Positions 1 through 8,123 of a DNA stretch of 64,000 bases are shown here, in pieces. The notes under the pieces were generated by a model, which was given only the letters and a program-made list of their open reading frames with translations, did no database searches and was not told where the DNA came from. The stretch is from CAISIP01 sp031396205 (lineage in GTDB: Bacteria; Pseudomonadota; Gammaproteobacteria; Burkholderiales; Burkholderiaceae_C): NCBI GenBank assembly GCA_031396205.1, contig JANNKH010000106.1:62001-126000 (forward strand), given 5' to 3'. Both the position numbers and the translations under genes were made by a program. Each line of letters starts with the position of its first letter. The first letter of the stretch is position 1.

Positions 1-1095
1 TCATTGTGGGACACCCGCCTGGCCAACGCCGCAGACGATCTGGGGGACGCCACCGTGCATGCCCATGTCGCCACTGGGCCACAGGGCGTACCCCTGCTGG
101 TGCTCGAACGGGTCGTACGATCGGTGGACAGGCGCGAGGCGCAATGGCGCCTGCTGGTGGCTGCGGATACCCGTGCGGTACAGGATGCCGTCGGCCGGTT
201 TAGTGGCGTGCTCGGGTTGTCACTGCTGGCGCTACTGGCGCTGCTGCTGGCGGCCGCCTGGGCGCAGGTGGCGCTGGGGCTGGCGCCGCTGCGTGCCTTG
301 CAACAGGCGCTGGCCGCGCTGCAGGCAGGTCGCACCCAGCGCCTGCAGGGTCTGGCTCCGCTGGAGGTGCAGCCGCTGGTGGATGGCTTCAACGCGGTAC
401 TCGAACGCCATGCGCAGCTCCTGCAGCGAGCGCGACAACAGGCCGGCGACCTGGCACATGCGGTCAAGACACCGCTGGCGGTACTCGGTCTGGCCGCCGA
501 AGCGGTCATTGCGAAGCCTTCCGGCGCGACCGCACCGTCGGTCGACGCGCAACTGGTGCTGGAGCAGGTCGAGCAGGTCCGTCGCCAGGTGGACTGGCAC
601 CTGGCCCGTGCCCGGGCGACGGGCGGGCATGGGCTGCCGGGCCATCGTGTCGAGATGGCTCCCGTCGTGCGCGACTTGCTGCGTGTGATGGACAAGGTGC
701 ACGCGGCGCGTGCGCTCACGCTGCGTTGTGCACACATCAACGCCGACCTGGCATTTGCCGGCGAGGAGCAGGATCTGCAGGAAATACTGGGCAACCTCTT
801 CGACAACGCCTGCAAATGGGCGCACAAGGTCGTGTCGGTCGACGTGCAGCGGGCGCGCGAGATGGCGACGTCGATGCTGGTGGTCACGGTGCAGGACGAT
901 GGCCCCGGTATCGCAACGCAGCAGCGTGATTCCATGCTGGCGCGCGGCGCACGCATCGACGAATCGGTGTCGGGTTCCGGCCTGGGTCTTGCGATCGTGG
1001 CCGACCGGATTGGCGCGTATGGCGGCACGATGATGCTGGAAACTGCGCCGCTGGGCGGGCTGCAAGTGGTGATTCAGCTGCCCGCAGCGCCGTGA
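1..1095 (+). CDS. Sensor histidine kinase, PhoQ-like (5' end outside window)
   Basis: C-terminal 364 residues of a membrane sensor kinase; the frame is open to the left edge, so the N-terminal sensor part is missing. A hydrophobic segment (visible residues about 70-88) is followed by a HAMP-like linker. The H-box is LAHAVKTPLAVL with the phospho-accepting His at visible residue 153, then the N-box NLFDNACKWA, G1 DDGPGIA and G2 GSGLGLAIV. The H-box wording is typical of the PhoQ branch. It should autophosphorylate and pass phosphate to a response regulator, which is probably encoded just left of the window. It converges on the next gene with a 19-base gap. Confidence 0.9.
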   Translation, partial: SLWDTRLANAADDLGDATVHAHVATGPQGVPLLVLERVVRSVDRREAQWRLLVAADTRAVQDAVGRFSGVLGLSLLALLALLLAAAWAQVALGLAPLRALQQALAALQAGRTQRLQGLAPLEVQPLVDGFNAVLERHAQLLQRARQQAGDLAHAVKTPLAVLGLAAEAVIAKPSGATAPSVDAQLVLEQVEQVRRQVDWHLARARATGGHGLPGHRVEMAPVVRDLLRVMDKVHAARALTLRCAHINADLAFAGEEQDLQEILGNLFDNACKWAHKVVSVDVQRAREMATSMLVVTVQDDGPGIATQQRDSMLARGARIDESVSGSGLGLAIVADRIGAYGGTMMLETAPLGGLQVVIQLPAAP

Positions 1096-1114
1096 GCGGG
1101 TTGCGCGGCGGCAC

Positions 1115-1501
1115 TCATGGACACTGCATCACGCCACCCACGTTCTGGCACGTCCGCCCATCGGGCCGCACCAGTGCGCCGCCGACCGCGTTGTAGCGGA
1201 TTGCGTCGGAGCCCCAGCATCCGGTGCTGTCGCAGGTCCCGGAGAAGGTCCGGGGCGGCACCGGGGTGACGGTGATCGCCGGCGCTGGCAGCGTCGGCGA
1301 CCGGATCTGCCCGGCGGCCGAGGGCACCTGGATCGGTGCCTGATAGGCGCGGCGTGCGGCGGTGCGCGCTGGTGCCGATGCGGGGGTGGGCGCCGATGCA
1401 GCCGGGGCGATTGCGCTTGCCCGCTCGTCGGCGAGAGACGCGGTGCATGGCACCAGCATGGTCAAGGTGACCATGGTTACCCACGAGTTGCTTGCTCCCA
1501 T
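1115..1501 (-). CDS. Small secreted cysteine-containing protein, unknown function
   Basis: A 128-residue protein with an N-terminal hydrophobic signal-like segment (about residues 8-22), then an Ala/Pro/Thr-rich low-complexity linker (about residues 28-75) and a compact C-terminal part with four cysteines (SGTCDSTGCWGSD and RTCQNVGGVMQC). I chose the ATG that opens directly onto the signal segment; longer versions add only arginine-rich frame extension. The layout suggests a periplasmic protein with two disulfides. I do not recognise a named family. It diverges from the aldo/keto reductase with only 14 bases between start codons. Confidence 0.6.
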   Translation of the reverse strand: MGASNSWVTMVTLTMLVPCTASLADERASAIAPAASAPTPASAPARTAARRAYQAPIQVPSAAGQIRSPTLPAPAITVTPVPPRTFSGTCDSTGCWGSDAIRYNAVGGALVRPDGRTCQNVGGVMQCP

Positions 1502-1515
1502 GTATAACTGATCGC

Positions 1516-2436
1516 ATGATGGCAAAAAAGTTGCACCGACGTGAATGGATCGGCTTTGCCGCAGGCATGGTGGGCGCGGCTGGTGGCGTCGCGGCGCCAG
1601 CACAGCCGGCGTCGGACGTGCTGCGCAAGCCGGTCGGCTCCAGCGGCGGCTCGCTGCCGGTGATCGGCCTGGGCAGCTGGATCACCTTCAACGTCGGCGA
1701 CGACCCGCAGGCGCGCAAGTCCTGCGCCGAGGTCATGCGCCAATTCTTCCTGGCCGGCGGCCGTCTGATTGACTCGTCGCCGATGTATGGTTCGTCGCAG
1801 CCGGTCATTGGCGAGGCGCTGCAGGTGCTGGACGCGCGCGGGCAGGTTTTCTCGGCCGACAAGGTCTGGACCTCTGGAGACGGGCGCGCGCAGATCGAGG
1901 CCTCGCGCCGGCATTGGGGTGTGCCGGGTTTCGATCTGCTGCAGGTGCACAACCTGCTGGACTGGCGCACGCAGCTGCCGCTGCTGTTCGAACTCAAACG
2001 TGCGGGGCAGTTGCGTCACGTCGGCATCACCACCTCGCATGGCCGGCGCCATGCCGAGGTCGAACAGCTGATGCGCGAGCATCCGCTGGATTTCGTGCAG
2101 ATTAGCTACAACATCGTCGAGCGGGCGGCGGAACAGCGTATCCTGCCGCTGGCACGCGAGCGTGGCATGGCCGTCATTGCCAACCGGCCTTTTCGCGAGG
2201 GCGCGCTGATTCGCGCGGTGCAGCGCGAGCGGCTGCCGGCATGGGCGGCTGAGGTCGGTTGCGCCAACTGGGCCGAGCTTCTGCTCAAGTTCATCGTCTC
2301 GCATCCCGCGGTGACCTGCGCGATACCGGCGACCAGCCGGGTCGACCATCTGCAGCAGAACATGGGCGCAGCGCGCGGCCACCTGCCCGATGCGGCGCAG
2401 CGCGCGCGCATGGCGGCGGTCGTGGCTGCGATGTAG
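1516..2436 (+). CDS. Aldo/keto reductase with twin-arginine signal
   Basis: 306 residues. The N-terminus carries a twin-arginine pair (HRREWIGFAAGM) before a hydrophobic Ala/Gly stretch, so Tat export to the periplasm is likely; it is then probably a cofactor-loaded periplasmic oxidoreductase. The AKR catalytic tetrad is visible as Asp86, Tyr91 (DSSPMYG), Lys116 (ADKVW) and His145 (LQVHNLLDW). The substrate is not predictable. Two adjacent ATGs (1516, 1519) are equally possible starts and no strong Shine-Dalgarno is present. The DUF6064 gene follows 12 bases downstream and may be co-transcribed. Confidence 0.85.
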   Translation: MMAKKLHRREWIGFAAGMVGAAGGVAAPAQPASDVLRKPVGSSGGSLPVIGLGSWITFNVGDDPQARKSCAEVMRQFFLAGGRLIDSSPMYGSSQPVIGEALQVLDARGQVFSADKVWTSGDGRAQIEASRRHWGVPGFDLLQVHNLLDWRTQLPLLFELKRAGQLRHVGITTSHGRRHAEVEQLMREHPLDFVQISYNIVERAAEQRILPLARERGMAVIANRPFREGALIRAVQRERLPAWAAEVGCANWAELLLKFIVSHPAVTCAIPATSRVDHLQQNMGAARGHLPDAAQRARMAAVVAAM

Positions 2437-2448
2437 CCGGAGCGCGCG

Positions 2449-3138
2449 ATGGGTGAGTGGTGGACCTACCGCCCGGACGATTTCCTGATGTTTTCGTTGC
2501 GCGCCTGGTACCGCCTGCTCGAACTGCACAACCGCGCCTGGTGGCCCATGCAAGCCGTCGCGGCCATGCTGGGCACCGGGCTGATGTGGGCTGTCCACCG
2601 GCGAGTACGCGCGGCCTTGCGTCTGGGGCTGGTGCTGGCCGGCGCGGGCCTGTTGTTCGTGGCCTGGGCCTTTCACTGGGGACCCCATGCCGGCATCAAC
2701 CTGGCGGCGCCGTATTTCGGGTTCGCCTTCGGCATCGAAGGACTGCTGTTGATTGGTGTGGCCTTGTTGCGCAGCGAGCTGGCGCTGTCGTACGGCCAGG
2801 GCACCACGCCTGCGGGCGTGGCTCTGCTGGGCGCTGCCGTATTGCTGTACCCCATCTCGGCGCTGCTGTGGATGCGGCCGTTGGCGCAGGCCGAGTGGTT
2901 TGCGTTGGCGCCCGACCCCACGATGCTCGCCACATTGGCGGTGTTGTTGCTGCTGTGCGGTGGCCAGGGCCTGCAGCGCCCGCGCCAGACCTGCACCTTG
3001 CTGCTGGTGCTGCCCCTGGTGTGGTGCGCCGTGACGGGCACACTGTCATGGGCGCTCGACGCGCCCGGCTGGTGGATCATGCCGGCGGCCGCGGTGTTGG
3101 TCGGAGCCCAGGCGGTATCATCCGCCCGCCTGCCCTGA
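2449..3138 (+). CDS. DUF6064 family membrane protein
   Basis: 229 residues, nearly all in hydrophobic helices (about six to seven membrane spans), with the opening WWTYRPDDFLMFS and aromatic-rich first loop typical of DUF6064. Function is unknown; it is an inner-membrane protein by composition. It starts 12 bases after the aldo/keto reductase, suggesting one transcript, although no functional link is established. The family assignment rests on the N-terminal wording and topology and could not be checked against a database. Confidence 0.7.
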   Translation: MGEWWTYRPDDFLMFSLRAWYRLLELHNRAWWPMQAVAAMLGTGLMWAVHRRVRAALRLGLVLAGAGLLFVAWAFHWGPHAGINLAAPYFGFAFGIEGLLLIGVALLRSELALSYGQGTTPAGVALLGAAVLLYPISALLWMRPLAQAEWFALAPDPTMLATLAVLLLLCGGQGLQRPRQTCTLLLVLPLVWCAVTGTLSWALDAPGWWIMPAAAVLVGAQAVSSARLP

Positions 3139-3203
3139 CGCCCGTCGCCACCAACGCGGCGCAAGCGATTCGACTCATCACCCGCCGTGCCATCGACTCC
3201 GCC

Positions 3204-3782
3204 ATGCAAGCCCTCATCGTTTCCACCGGCGTGGTCGCGCTCGCCGAAATCGGCGACAAGACCCAGTTGCTGGCATTCATCCTCGCGGCGCGATTCAGAA
3301 AGCCGCTGCCGATCATCGCAGGCATCCTGTGTGCCACCATCATCAACCACGGACTGGCCGGCGCGCTGGGTGCATGGATCACCAGTGCCGTCAGCCCGAG
3401 CCTGCTGCGCTGGGTGCTGGGCGGCTCGTTCATCGCGATGGCGATCTGGACGCTGATCCCGGATCGAATCGAAGACGGGGAGACGCGCATTGCCAGCCGG
3501 TTCGGCGTGTTCGGCGCGACCTTTGTCAGCTTCTTCCTGGCTGAGATGGGCGACAAGACCCAGGTCGCGACGATCGCGATGGCGGCGCACTATGCGCAAC
3601 CCCTGCTGGTGGTCGTCGGCACGACGCTGGGCATGCTGATCGCCGACGTGCCGGCGGTATTCCTGGGTGACCGGTTTGCCGGACGGATTCCGATGCGGCT
3701 GGTCCACGGTATCGCGGCTGCGGTGTTTGCGGTTCTGGGACTCGCCACCTTGCTCGGGGTAGGTGCCGGACTGGGTCTGTGA
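3204..3782 (+). CDS. TMEM165/GDT1 family cation (Mn2+/Ca2+) transporter
   Basis: 192-residue inner-membrane protein with the two family-defining repeats: ALAEIGDKTQ (Glu14-Lys18) and FLAEMGDKTQ (Glu114-Lys118), each in a membrane helix, giving the usual internally duplicated six-helix fold. Family members export manganese or exchange Ca2+/Mn2+ for protons. The chosen ATG places the first E-x-G-D-K-T motif about 14 residues in, as in relatives; the longer open frame upstream merely overlaps the DUF6064 gene. No yybP-ykoY-type leader was seen. Confidence 0.88.
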   Translation: MQALIVSTGVVALAEIGDKTQLLAFILAARFRKPLPIIAGILCATIINHGLAGALGAWITSAVSPSLLRWVLGGSFIAMAIWTLIPDRIEDGETRIASRFGVFGATFVSFFLAEMGDKTQVATIAMAAHYAQPLLVVVGTTLGMLIADVPAVFLGDRFAGRIPMRLVHGIAAAVFAVLGLATLLGVGAGLGL

Positions 3783-3891
3783 TCGCTCCTGGGGTCGGAC
3801 GCAGCGGTTTGCCGCCGTCCCGCCGCCGGTGGGAGCCGGGTCGGCCATGGCGCAAACCGACACCGCGCGCGGTGAGGGAGAATCAAGACCC

Positions 3892-4146
3892 ATGACCGAC
3901 GCCGAAAACTCCCCCCGCCCTGACTTGCCCGATCGCCTGTCGGTCGACCCGCGCAGCCCGCACCATCGGGCTGCCGTGTTCGAACACGATGTCGGTATCC
4001 GCTTCAATGGCAAGGAGCGCTCCGATGTCAGCGAATATTGTGTCAGCGAAGGCTGGATCAGGATTCCTGCCGGCAAGACGCTGGATCGCAAGGGCAACCC
4101 GCTGCTGATCAAGCTCAAGGGTATGGTCGAGGCATTCTACAAGTAG
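3892..4146 (+). CDS. DUF3297 family protein
   Basis: 84-residue soluble protein matching the compact DUF3297 family, with the conserved run HDVGIRFNGKERSDVSEYC and the C-terminal KLKGMVEAFYK. Function is unknown. The start was chosen as the ATG preceded by a purine-rich GAGGGAGAA stretch; the frame is open further left but that part has no family features. It stands alone and converges on the PEP-CTERM gene. Confidence 0.8.
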   Translation: MTDAENSPRPDLPDRLSVDPRSPHHRAAVFEHDVGIRFNGKERSDVSEYCVSEGWIRIPAGKTLDRKGNPLLIKLKGMVEAFYK

Positions 4147-4235
4147 GGTGGGGCCAACGGTGCCACCAGCCACGAGCAGGGCGGCTTGCCTGCCATGTCA
4201 ACACCGATCCGCGTCGGCAATGTGAGCCCATTCCG

Positions 4236-5102
4236 TCAATTCCGGGGTGACCTGCGGACGCGCTGACGCACCGCGAGTGTTGTCAGCGCAAGCCCGGCCA
4301 GCAGCAGGGCATAGGTTTGTGGCTCCGGTACCGCCGGTATCGGCACACCGAAGGTGCCCGAGGCCGAACCGGTGAGGCTGACGCCTGCGGGAAGCAACAG
4401 GTTCAGCAAGGCCGTGTTGTTGAGTTGGCCCGACACCGTTTCGCCCGCCAACACGCCAAAAATGTTGAAACTCAGAAATGCGTCGAAGCCCATATCGACG
4501 CTCGAACCGGCCGCGAACTGGACCGGCCGTGTCACCGACAAGGTGTCGGCGATCAGACTCGCCGTGTAAAGGCTGCTGTCGGAACCTGTCGGCTGGTTGA
4601 CAACGCCGAATTTCAGCAGGCTGTTGGCACTGACAAAGTTAAAACCGACATGGGCCGAAGGCGTGATCGTGCCGGAGACCAGCAATTCCATCGTGACCGG
4701 GAAAGTGCCCGCGACGCTGGACGTCAGCGTGATCACGTCGAGCGCCTGCGCCGTGCTCTGCAGGATCGGCACACCTTGGCCAAAATACTCTGCAGCGGTC
4801 GTGTTGGTCAGACTTCCGGCAACCCGCAGTGCGAGCGTGCCTATGTCGGCCGACGCCGAATAGGAAAACAGGCCGGCCTGATCGTCCAGCACGCTGACCA
4901 CTGATCGGGTGAATGGAAGGGCAAGTTCGGTGTCGTCGATCGGTCCCGAAAACGGTGGTTGTGCACCGAATCCATCGAGATCGACCCTGCCGGTGGCTTG
5001 CAGCCCCACCGTTTCGTTGAGCAGCACCGCCGCTGCCGGTACGCAAAAGCCCGCCATCGCGGACAGCACGGCGCCCATGAGCAGAAGTTTCTTGCCAGAC
5101 AT
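4236..5102 (-). CDS. PEP-CTERM sorting-domain protein
   Basis: 288 residues: an N-terminal signal peptide (residues 1-26), a Thr/Ser/Leu-rich beta-type body, and a C-terminal PEP-CTERM tripartite signal (VPEPQTYALLLAGLALTTLA followed by an Arg-rich tail). Proteins with this tail are exported and processed by an exosortase (EpsH/XrtA type), usually with exopolysaccharide production; no exosortase lies in this window. The start is supported by a GGGAG Shine-Dalgarno seven bases upstream. A second PEP-CTERM protein lies at 49.2-50.1 kb. Confidence 0.88.
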   Translation of the reverse strand: MSGKKLLLMGAVLSAMAGFCVPAAAVLLNETVGLQATGRVDLDGFGAQPPFSGPIDDTELALPFTRSVVSVLDDQAGLFSYSASADIGTLALRVAGSLTNTTAAEYFGQGVPILQSTAQALDVITLTSSVAGTFPVTMELLVSGTITPSAHVGFNFVSANSLLKFGVVNQPTGSDSSLYTASLIADTLSVTRPVQFAAGSSVDMGFDAFLSFNIFGVLAGETVSGQLNNTALLNLLLPAGVSLTGSASGTFGVPIPAVPEPQTYALLLAGLALTTLAVRQRVRRSPRN

Positions 5103-5339
5103 GATGGATCTCCCTGGTTGGTTGGCCACGCGGTACAGGCGGCGGCAAACCCTTGGGCGCAGGCGTCAATGTGCGCGCATCAGCCCGACAAAACTCTAGC
5201 ACCACTGTTCGTCGTTGTCGCGCAAGATTGTCTCTGATGGCGTGGCCCAAACGGGCTATTCCTGAGGAGATCAGCCGACAGCGCGGCCGACGTTGGCTTC
5301 TTGCACAATCGCGGTAAACAACCCGAGGAGTGTCGGCAT

Positions 5340-6491
5340 ATGGTGCAGGTGGATGTTGGTCCCGATGGCAGTTTTCTGGCACTCGATGCGGGCGGTGGCC
5401 GCGCTGTCATGCGCTTTCACGCCATCTGGCTGCGTGACAACGCCTGGGACGCGGCGACCCGCGCACCCGGAAACGGGCAACGCCTGATTGCGCTGCGCGA
5501 CATTCCCGCCGACACCCGCATTAGCGCCGCCGTGGTTGACGGCGACCTCCTGTCGGTGACGTTCGCACCCGAAGACAAGACGGTCGATTACGAGGTCGCG
5601 TGGTTGCAGGCGCATGCCTACGACCGCGACGACGACAAGGCGGCGGGCTGGACCGGCGACGCCATTGCCACCTGGGACCGCGGCCTGATGCAGGCGGTGC
5701 CCGTTGCCGATCTGGCTGTCGTCCAAAACGATCGCAACGCGCTGCGCGCCTGGTTGTTCCAGGTCCGCCAATACGGTTTTGGCAAACTCACCGGTGGCCC
5801 GACCGAGCCCGGCGCGCTGCTGCAGGTTGCCAGGCTGTTCGGCTATGTGCGCGAGACCAACTATGGCGTGTATTTCGAGGTCCGCACCGAGGTCAACCCG
5901 ACCAACCTGGCCTATACCGGCCTGGGCCTGCAGGCGCATTCCGACAATCCCTACCGCGACCCGGTGCCGACAATGCAGATCCTGTACTGCCTGGAGAACT
6001 CCGCCCAGGGTGGTGAGAACATGGTGGTCGACGGCTTCCGTGCTGCCCAGCGCCTGCGTGCGGAGAGCCCGGCCTGGTTCGGGCTCTTGACCAGCTATTG
6101 CGCGCGCTTCGAATACGCCGGCGAGGCGGGAGTCTGCCTGCGCGCACGGCGCCCGATGATCGAACTGGCGCCCGACGGTGAACTGATCTCGGTGCGCTTC
6201 AACAACCGCTCCACCGCCGCCATCACCGATGTGCCGTTCACCGCCATGGCCGACTACTACGCGGCTTATCGGCGCTTCGGCGCGATCATCGACGACCCGG
6301 CGATGGCGGTGACATTCAAGTTGTCACCGGGCGAGTGCTTCATCGTCGACAACACCCGGGTCCTGCATGCGCGCACGGGCTATTCGGGCACCGGCAAGCG
6401 CTGGCTGCAGGGGTGTTATCCGGACAAGGATGGGTTGTTGTCCACGCTCGCGGCCCTTGAGCAGGACCAGCACCGGCGCCAGACAGCCTAG
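5340..6491 (+). CDS. TauD/TfdA-type 2-oxoglutarate dioxygenase, gamma-butyrobetaine hydroxylase-like
   Basis: 383 residues. The N-terminal part (residues 1-100) resembles the GBBH-like DUF971 domain but lacks the Cys cluster that binds zinc in canonical enzymes: the stretch after LRDN has no Cys. The C-terminal jelly roll has the Fe(II) facial triad His200-x-Asp202 (AHSDNPYRD) and His343 (RVLHARTGY), with a 2-oxoglutarate-binding Arg downstream (GKRWLQGCY). It probably hydroxylates a small carboxylate or trimethylammonium compound; the substrate is not fixed by the sequence. A GAGGAG element sits about 10 bases before the ATG. Confidence 0.85.
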   Translation: MVQVDVGPDGSFLALDAGGGRAVMRFHAIWLRDNAWDAATRAPGNGQRLIALRDIPADTRISAAVVDGDLLSVTFAPEDKTVDYEVAWLQAHAYDRDDDKAAGWTGDAIATWDRGLMQAVPVADLAVVQNDRNALRAWLFQVRQYGFGKLTGGPTEPGALLQVARLFGYVRETNYGVYFEVRTEVNPTNLAYTGLGLQAHSDNPYRDPVPTMQILYCLENSAQGGENMVVDGFRAAQRLRAESPAWFGLLTSYCARFEYAGEAGVCLRARRPMIELAPDGELISVRFNNRSTAAITDVPFTAMADYYAAYRRFGAIIDDPAMAVTFKLSPGECFIVDNTRVLHARTGYSGTGKRWLQGCYPDKDGLLSTLAALEQDQHRRQTA

Positions 6492-6537
6492 ACTTAGCGC
6501 ACGGCCATGGTTGGCCGGCATCCCGATGGAGTCCGCC

Positions 6538-6813
6538 ATGCCCAGCAAAACCTTCACCAGCGGCCGCATTCGCCGCGCCGACTACGACAACACGTCGCGC
6601 CAACTCGACCTGCACTGGGACAACAAGAGCATGCTGGCCTACAAGCAGGTGCCCGAAGAGGTGTACCGCAGGCTGTGCGCAGCTCCGAATCCGGCGGCCT
6701 ATTGGGAGGACCGGATCGCGGACGAATACCCGAAGGGCTTGCCGAAGAAGTCCGCCGACGGCCCCGACGCGGCGCCGGGGTTGAACGATCTGTTTGGCAA
6801 CCAGGGCGATTGA
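6538..6813 (+). CDS. KTSC domain-containing small protein
   Basis: 91 residues built around a KTSC-type domain (DNTSRQLDLHWDNKSMLAYK then VPEEVYRRL and YWEDRIADEYP), a short domain of unknown function found alone or beside RNA-related modules. The start at 6538 was preferred over the in-frame ATG at 6526 because GGAG lies six to nine bases upstream. The C-terminal 25 residues are charged and probably flexible. It follows the dioxygenase by 46 bases and may share its transcript. Confidence 0.75.
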   Translation: MPSKTFTSGRIRRADYDNTSRQLDLHWDNKSMLAYKQVPEEVYRRLCAAPNPAAYWEDRIADEYPKGLPKKSADGPDAAPGLNDLFGNQGD

Positions 6814-6857
6814 CGCGGCGTGGTCCCAGGGGTTGCCTGCAGCGTGCGCCTGTCACG

Positions 6858-8123
6858 CTACGACGACTGCTCCGCCGCGCGCAGCCGCCTGGCCAGTGCC
6901 TGCAACAGCTTCCAGGCGATGCTGCCGTTGCGCTCGACCAGCGGGCGAAATTCCCAGAAGGTCAGTCCGTAACAGACGAGGTCGGTGGCGGCAGTCACCG
7001 TGGCCGAGCGCGGGCCGCCGTCGATCAGTGCGATCTCGCCGAAGTGGTCGCCCGGGCCTAGCGCGGTGACCGCTGTGCCGCTGTGCGAGACCATCGCCTG
7101 GCCGGACACGATCAGGTAGACGGCGGCGCCGCCCGAGCCTTCGACGATGACGGTCTGTCCCTTGGCAAAGCGACGCTCTTTAAGCAGGCGCGCAATCTGT
7201 TCGGCCTGTCGGCGGTCCATGTCGGCGAACAGGCCGACGCGCTGCAGTGCCGTTGTCGGGTCGCGCGCAAGGGGGCCTGGCGGCAGGGCCGCGCCATGCG
7301 ACTTGCTGCCAGTGGTCACTGCGCGGCACTGCAGCAGGTACAGCGTGCCTTCCTGGAACGCCCATTCGATGTCCCGGCGCGGGCCGTACACCTTCTCGCA
7401 CTGCAGCGCCAGCGCGCACAGCGCTTCGAGCTGGGGCTCATCCAGGCAGAACTGGCTGACGCGGGCAGGCGGTATCTTCTCTTCGAAGGTACCCCCATTG
7501 GGCAACGCGCGGACCGCAATGTGCTTGCGTCCGGTTTTGCGCTCGAGCAGCTTGCCGGACCGGTCGAGTCGCACATGGTCCGGAATGACGAGGCCGGCGA
7601 CCACGGCCTCGCCCAGGCCCCAGCTGGCTTCGATGACCCGCTCGTCTGCGCCTGTCACCGGGTTCTCGGTGAACATGACGCCGGCCGCCTCGGGATCGAG
7701 CAGGCTCTGCACGATGACGCCGACGCTCGGACGCGTGAACAGGCCGACACGCCGGCGGTAGGTGATGGCCGTGTCTGAATTGGCTGACCACCAGACCTCG
7801 CGCACCGCGTCTGGCACATCGCTGGCGGCATGCACGTTGAGCACGGTCAGATGCTGGCCGGCAAAACTGGCCTGCGCGCCGTCCTCGTCGACGGCCGAGG
7901 ACCTTACCGCAAATGGCGGCACCAGCGGTGCGATGGCCTTGGCCAGCGTGGCAATGGCGCGTGGCTCGCCGGCGGCGATGGCCTCGACCAGGTCGCCCGA
8001 CAACGCCACGCCAGGAGGAACCGCCAGGCCTATGCGCGCCGCATCGCCCAGGCCCACGGCCTTGGCGCCGTACAAGGCCGCATCGCGCGCCCTGGTGAAT
8101 ACGACGGCGGACTTTCTCTTCAT
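6858..8123 (-). CDS. PEP/pyruvate-binding ATP-grasp domain fused to a cyclic-nucleotide-binding domain
   Basis: 421 residues. Residues 1-275 form the ATP-grasp (PPDK N-terminal) module of PEP synthases: VRSSAVDEDGAQASFAGQ, EAAGVMFTENPVTG, GLGEAVVAG and DIEWAFQEGTLYLLQCRAVT. Residues about 295-415 form a cNMP-binding domain whose phosphate-binding cassette FGEIALIDGGPRSATV keeps the Glu and Arg needed for ligand. It lacks the phosphohistidine domain, which is supplied by the coupled upstream gene (ATGA overlap at 8120-8123). By analogy with phenylphosphate synthase or rifampicin phosphotransferase, it would use ATP to phosphorylate the partner's His. Cyclic-nucleotide gating is an inference. 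Confidence 0.85.
   Translation of the reverse strand: MKRKSAVVFTRARDAALYGAKAVGLGDAARIGLAVPPGVALSGDLVEAIAAGEPRAIATLAKAIAPLVPPFAVRSSAVDEDGAQASFAGQHLTVLNVHAASDVPDAVREVWWSANSDTAITYRRRVGLFTRPSVGVIVQSLLDPEAAGVMFTENPVTGADERVIEASWGLGEAVVAGLVIPDHVRLDRSGKLLERKTGRKHIAVRALPNGGTFEEKIPPARVSQFCLDEPQLEALCALALQCEKVYGPRRDIEWAFQEGTLYLLQCRAVTTGSKSHGAALPPGPLARDPTTALQRVGLFADMDRRQAEQIARLLKERRFAKGQTVIVEGSGGAAVYLIVSGQAMVSHSGTAVTALGPGDHFGEIALIDGGPRSATVTAATDLVCYGLTFWEFRPLVERNGSIAWKLLQALARRLRAAEQSS

Noticed and set aside
3789..3891. N-terminal extension of the DUF3297 protein back to 3763
   Set aside because: It overlaps the GDT1 gene end, lacks family features, and a purine-rich ribosome site precedes the ATG at 3892.
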